NCBI GenBank assembly: GCA_024697705.1
Contig: JAILFF010000236.1
Coordinates: 1 to 8,040, forward strand
Length of the DNA: 8,040 nucleotides
Direction: 5' to 3'
From: Ruminococcus sp.
GTDB lineage: Bacteria; Bacillota; Clostridia; Oscillospirales; Ruminococcaceae
The position numbers were made by a program, and so were the translations under genes. The notes beneath the pieces were generated by a model. It did not search any database and was not told the origin of the DNA. It saw only the letters and a list, made by a program, of their open reading frames with translations. This document shows positions 6,148-8,040 of the stretch, piece after piece. Each line of letters opens with the position of its first letter. Position 1 is the first letter of the stretch.

Positions 6148-6241
6148 GAATTGCGCAATTCACGGGCTACATTCAAATCCGTTCCTGCCGAGCGTGAACC
6201 GCTTTTCGCTGATTTATCACTATACTGTCACATCACAGTAT
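6148..6241. repeat. 14-bp palindrome and 7-bp hairpin before the ABC operon
   Basis: gaattgcgcaattc (6148-6161) is a perfect palindrome, as would suit a dimeric DNA-binding protein. Further right, atactgt (6222-6228) pairs with acagtat (6235-6241) around a 6-nt loop; its left arm overlaps the TATACT that could be a -10 box. Either could be an operator for the downstream exporter genes, or just part of the repeat cluster. No regulator is encoded nearby to support an assignment. Confidence 0.4.
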
Positions 6242-6308
6242 TAAAATAGAAAAGCACGGGCTTTCATGCCCTTTAATAAAATCCATTTTCTTACGGAAGT
6301 GAAAAAGA

Positions 6309-7256
6309 ATGATAGAGGTACAGGAATTAACCAAACATTACGGGCTTAAACGCGCTGTGGACGGTATCTCGTTTACTGCAAACGACGGCGAGATCTTGGG
6401 CTTTTTGGGACCCAACGGCGCGGGAAAGTCAACGACTATGAATATGCTTACCGGCTATATCTCGTCTACGAGCGGCAAGGCGCTTATCGACGGCGTGGAT
6501 ATTCTCGAAGACCCCATCAAGGCTAAGAAGAATATCGGCTATCTGCCCGAAATACCGCCGCTTTACGTCGATATGACCGTTAAGGAATACCTGAATTTCA
6601 TCTACGACCTCAAAAAATGCAAGCTGCCCCGCGTTTCTCACCTGAACGACGTTTGCAGCCTTGTCAAGATCGACCACGTTTACAACCGCGTTATCAAGAA
6701 CCTCTCGAAAGGTTATCGGCAGCGCGTGGGACTGGCTCAGGCGCTCGTGGGGAATCCCCCTGTGCTTATTCTGGACGAGCCGACCGTCGGTCTCGACCCC
6801 AAGCAGATAATCGAGATCAGAACGCTTATCAAAAAGCTCGGCAAGAACCATACCGTTATCCTTTCCTCGCATATCCTGAGCGAGGTGCAGGCGGTCTGCG
6901 ACAGGATCGTCGTTATCAGCGAGGGCAAGATAGTCGCCAACGCTACCGAACACGACCTCTCCGACAGGCTGACGGGCGCGCATATCTTAAGCGCACAGAT
7001 CGAAGGCGATTACGAGACAGTCGCCAAAGCCGTGCTTAATATCGAAGGCGTGGAGGTCTGCAAGCAGATCAATGAGCGCGACGGCGTTATCGAATACCGC
7101 ATTGAGTGCGAGACGGGCACCGATATCCGCCGCGAGCTTTTCTTTGCTATGTCAAAAATTGGCTGCCCGATTATGGAGCTTAAGAACTCCGAGCTTTCGC
7201 TTGAGGAAATATTCATCAGGCTCACCAAGGGCAGCGATATAAAGGAGGAACAGTGA
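6309..7256 (+). CDS. ABC transporter ATP-binding protein, GldA-like
   Basis: This is the cytoplasmic ATPase that should power the membrane protein encoded next. The 315 residues show Walker A GPNGAGKST (34-42), a Q-loop region reading GYLPE with Glu81 where Gln is usual, signature LSKGY (132-136), Walker B VLILDEPT (152-159, catalytic E157), D-loop GLDP (161-164) and switch His188 (SSH). The YLPE..PLY form is typical of the GldA/Nos-type branch of ABC-2 exporters. Residues from about 225 form a C-terminal extension ending in the usual LEEIFIRLT motif. The start has ggaagt (6295-6300) 8 bases upstream. The gene ends one base before the permease start, so the two are translationally linked. The substrate is unknown. 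In Bacteroidetes the homologues serve gliding; no such role is implied here. Confidence 0.92.
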   Translation: MIEVQELTKHYGLKRAVDGISFTANDGEILGFLGPNGAGKSTTMNMLTGYISSTSGKALIDGVDILEDPIKAKKNIGYLPEIPPLYVDMTVKEYLNFIYDLKKCKLPRVSHLNDVCSLVKIDHVYNRVIKNLSKGYRQRVGLAQALVGNPPVLILDEPTVGLDPKQIIEIRTLIKKLGKNHTVILSSHILSEVQAVCDRIVVISEGKIVANATEHDLSDRLTGAHILSAQIEGDYETVAKAVLNIEGVEVCKQINERDGVIEYRIECETGTDIRRELFFAMSKIGCPIMELKNSELSLEEIFIRLTKGSDIKEEQ

Positions 7257-7257
7257 G

Positions 7258-7962
7258 ATGGGAGCTGTTTTCAGACGCGAGGTGCTTTCATACTTCACCT
7301 CTCCGATAGGATATATCTTTTTGGCGGCTTTTTACGCCTTTTCGGCGTTTTTCTTTGCAAGCTCGTCCTTGCAGGCGGGCAGCACCGATATGTCGTCGAT
7401 GTTTGAATCATTAATGCTGCTGCTCGTGGTGCTGATACCTATTCTTACCATGCGTACCATGAGTGAGGACAAAAAGACCAAGACAGACCAGTGCCTTCTG
7501 ACAGCGCCCGTGAGTCTGGGCGGTATCGTCGCGGGAAAATTCTTCGCGGCGCTGCTCGTTTACACCTGCGCTGTTGCCGTGACTGTCGTTTACGCAATTA
7601 TCGTGTCGGGCTACGCTGCCGTTGACTGGCTCGTTATCGCGGGCAACGTCGTGGGACTGGAGCTTTTCGGCGCTTCGTTCGTCGCGGTGGGGATCTTTTG
7701 CAGCTCGCTGACCGAAAATCAGGTGGTCGCGGCGGTAACGAGCTTTATCTCGACGCTGGCGCTGACCATGCTTTCGCTCGTTTCAAATCTTGTCAATTGG
7801 GAGCCGCTGCAAAAGCTGCTCGCAACACTTTCGTTCTACGACAGATACGCGGGCTTCACCTACGGAATGTTCGACCTTTCAAACGTGCTTTTCTTCGTAA
7901 GCGCTATCGCGGTGTTCCTTTTCTTCACCGTCAGAGTGCTTGAAAAGCGCCGCTGGGCATAA
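7258..7962 (+). CDS. ABC-2 type permease, GldF-like
   Basis: This is the membrane partner of the preceding ATPase. The 234 residues begin with the coupling segment FRREVLSYFTSPIGYIFLA (about 5-23), characteristic of the GldF/NosY-like family. About six membrane spans follow near 18-37, 49-66, 90-116, 122-148, 154-176 and 206-226. After span 2 the motif MRTMSEDKKTKTDQCLLTAP (65-84) corresponds to the conserved cytoplasmic loop usually read as MR.F.EEK..GT.ELLLT.P. The C-terminus is basic (EKRRWA), consistent with a cytoplasmic end. A strong aaaggagg (7241-7248) precedes the ATG by 9 bases and lies within the ATPase gene. No signal peptide is expected. What it exports is unknown. Confidence 0.9.
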   Translation: MGAVFRREVLSYFTSPIGYIFLAAFYAFSAFFFASSSLQAGSTDMSSMFESLMLLLVVLIPILTMRTMSEDKKTKTDQCLLTAPVSLGGIVAGKFFAALLVYTCAVAVTVVYAIIVSGYAAVDWLVIAGNVVGLELFGASFVAVGIFCSSLTENQVVAAVTSFISTLALTMLSLVSNLVNWEPLQKLLATLSFYDRYAGFTYGMFDLSNVLFFVSAIAVFLFFTVRVLEKRRWA

Positions 7963-7980
7963 CGGAAGGAGGGCATTTAC

Positions 7981-8040
7981 ATGAGCAGGAAAAAACGTAA
8001 CAACAGTAATAATGAGAATCGGGAAACAGAGATCAAATCC
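7981..8040 (+). CDS. Start of a third operon gene, cut by the window edge
   Basis: Twenty codons are visible, beginning MSRKKRNNSNNENRETEIKS: a basic, Asn-rich, hydrophilic cytoplasmic leader. A strong ggaaggaggg (7964-7973) lies 7 bases before the ATG, and the permease stop is only 18 bases upstream, so it belongs to the operon. In GldA/GldF-like operons this place is usually taken by a membrane-anchored auxiliary protein (GldG-like), whose first membrane helix commonly follows a short basic tail. That is inference from position; the visible residues alone identify nothing. Confidence 0.75.
   Translation, partial: MSRKKRNNSNNENRETEIKS

Larger units (their letters stand above)
5850..6308. 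other. 459-base repeat-rich gap between ribF and the ABC operon
   Basis: No credible gene is present; the one open frame across it (GTG 5912 to 6244) lacks proper ribosome binding site spacing and runs through the hairpins. From left to right it holds a duplicated 19-mer, a 13-bp hairpin, an unremarkable A-rich stretch (5948-6003), a perfect 19-bp inverted repeat, a two-tier hairpin, a 14-bp palindrome and a 7-bp hairpin. TATACT at 6221-6226 could be a -10 box for the ABC operon but has no clear -35. A weak stem gggc-tttcat-gccc (6258-6271) followed by tttaataaa lies just before the ABC gene. Confidence 0.7.

Noticed and set aside
5912..6244. 110-codon open frame in the gap before the ABC operon
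   Set aside because: It starts with GTG directly against a G-run with no proper spacing, runs through the hairpin and inverted repeats, has a Lys/Gln/Ser-heavy composition without a domain, and is best explained as a chance frame in repeat DNA.
6389..6560. Loss of function in the ABC ATPase from Glu in place of the Q-loop Gln
   Set aside because: The GYLPE form is usual in the GldA-like branch and all other ATPase motifs are intact.

Overview
The window looks like part of a chromosome from a Gram-positive anaerobe of the Clostridia, most likely a Ruminococcus-like member of the Oscillospiraceae. The reasons are the gene order infB-rbfA-DHH phosphoesterase-truB-ribF, which is the tail of the Firmicutes nusA-infB operon, strong AGGAGG-type ribosome binding sites on most genes, moderately GC-rich codons, and AT-rich intergenic DNA full of palindromes. 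The genus is an inference. Every gene reads left to right, no gene is visibly broken, and no tRNA, rRNA, CRISPR array or transposase was seen.

Positions 1-5849 hold a translation and RNA-maturation cluster. It begins inside infB (translation initiation factor IF-2, N-terminus outside the window). After an unusual 456-base gap come rbfA (30S maturation), a DHH/DHHA1 phosphoesterase of the NrnA type and truB (tRNA pseudouridine-55 synthase). These three are tightly packed, with a 4-base gap and then a 4-base ATGA overlap, so they are probably co-transcribed and translationally coupled. ribF (riboflavin kinase/FAD synthetase) follows after 160 bases.

Positions 6309-8040 hold a second operon: an ABC ATPase, a six-helix ABC-2 permease and the first 20 codons of a third gene. 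The first two resemble the GldA/GldF-like exporter family. The third gene sits where the GldG-like auxiliary protein is usually encoded, but too little is present to identify it.

The three longer gaps (2066-2521, 4781-4940, 5850-6308) carry no credible gene but many inverted and direct repeats. The most notable are a long imperfect inverted repeat just before rbfA (2378-2496), a 19-nt direct repeat followed by a 13-bp hairpin after ribF (5866-5947), and a perfect 19-bp inverted repeat around an A-rich 58-nt interval, followed by a two-tier hairpin (6004-6146). They look like dispersed intergenic repeat elements and RNA structures. I see no new defence, mobile or biosynthetic system; the repeats are what most deserves a second look.
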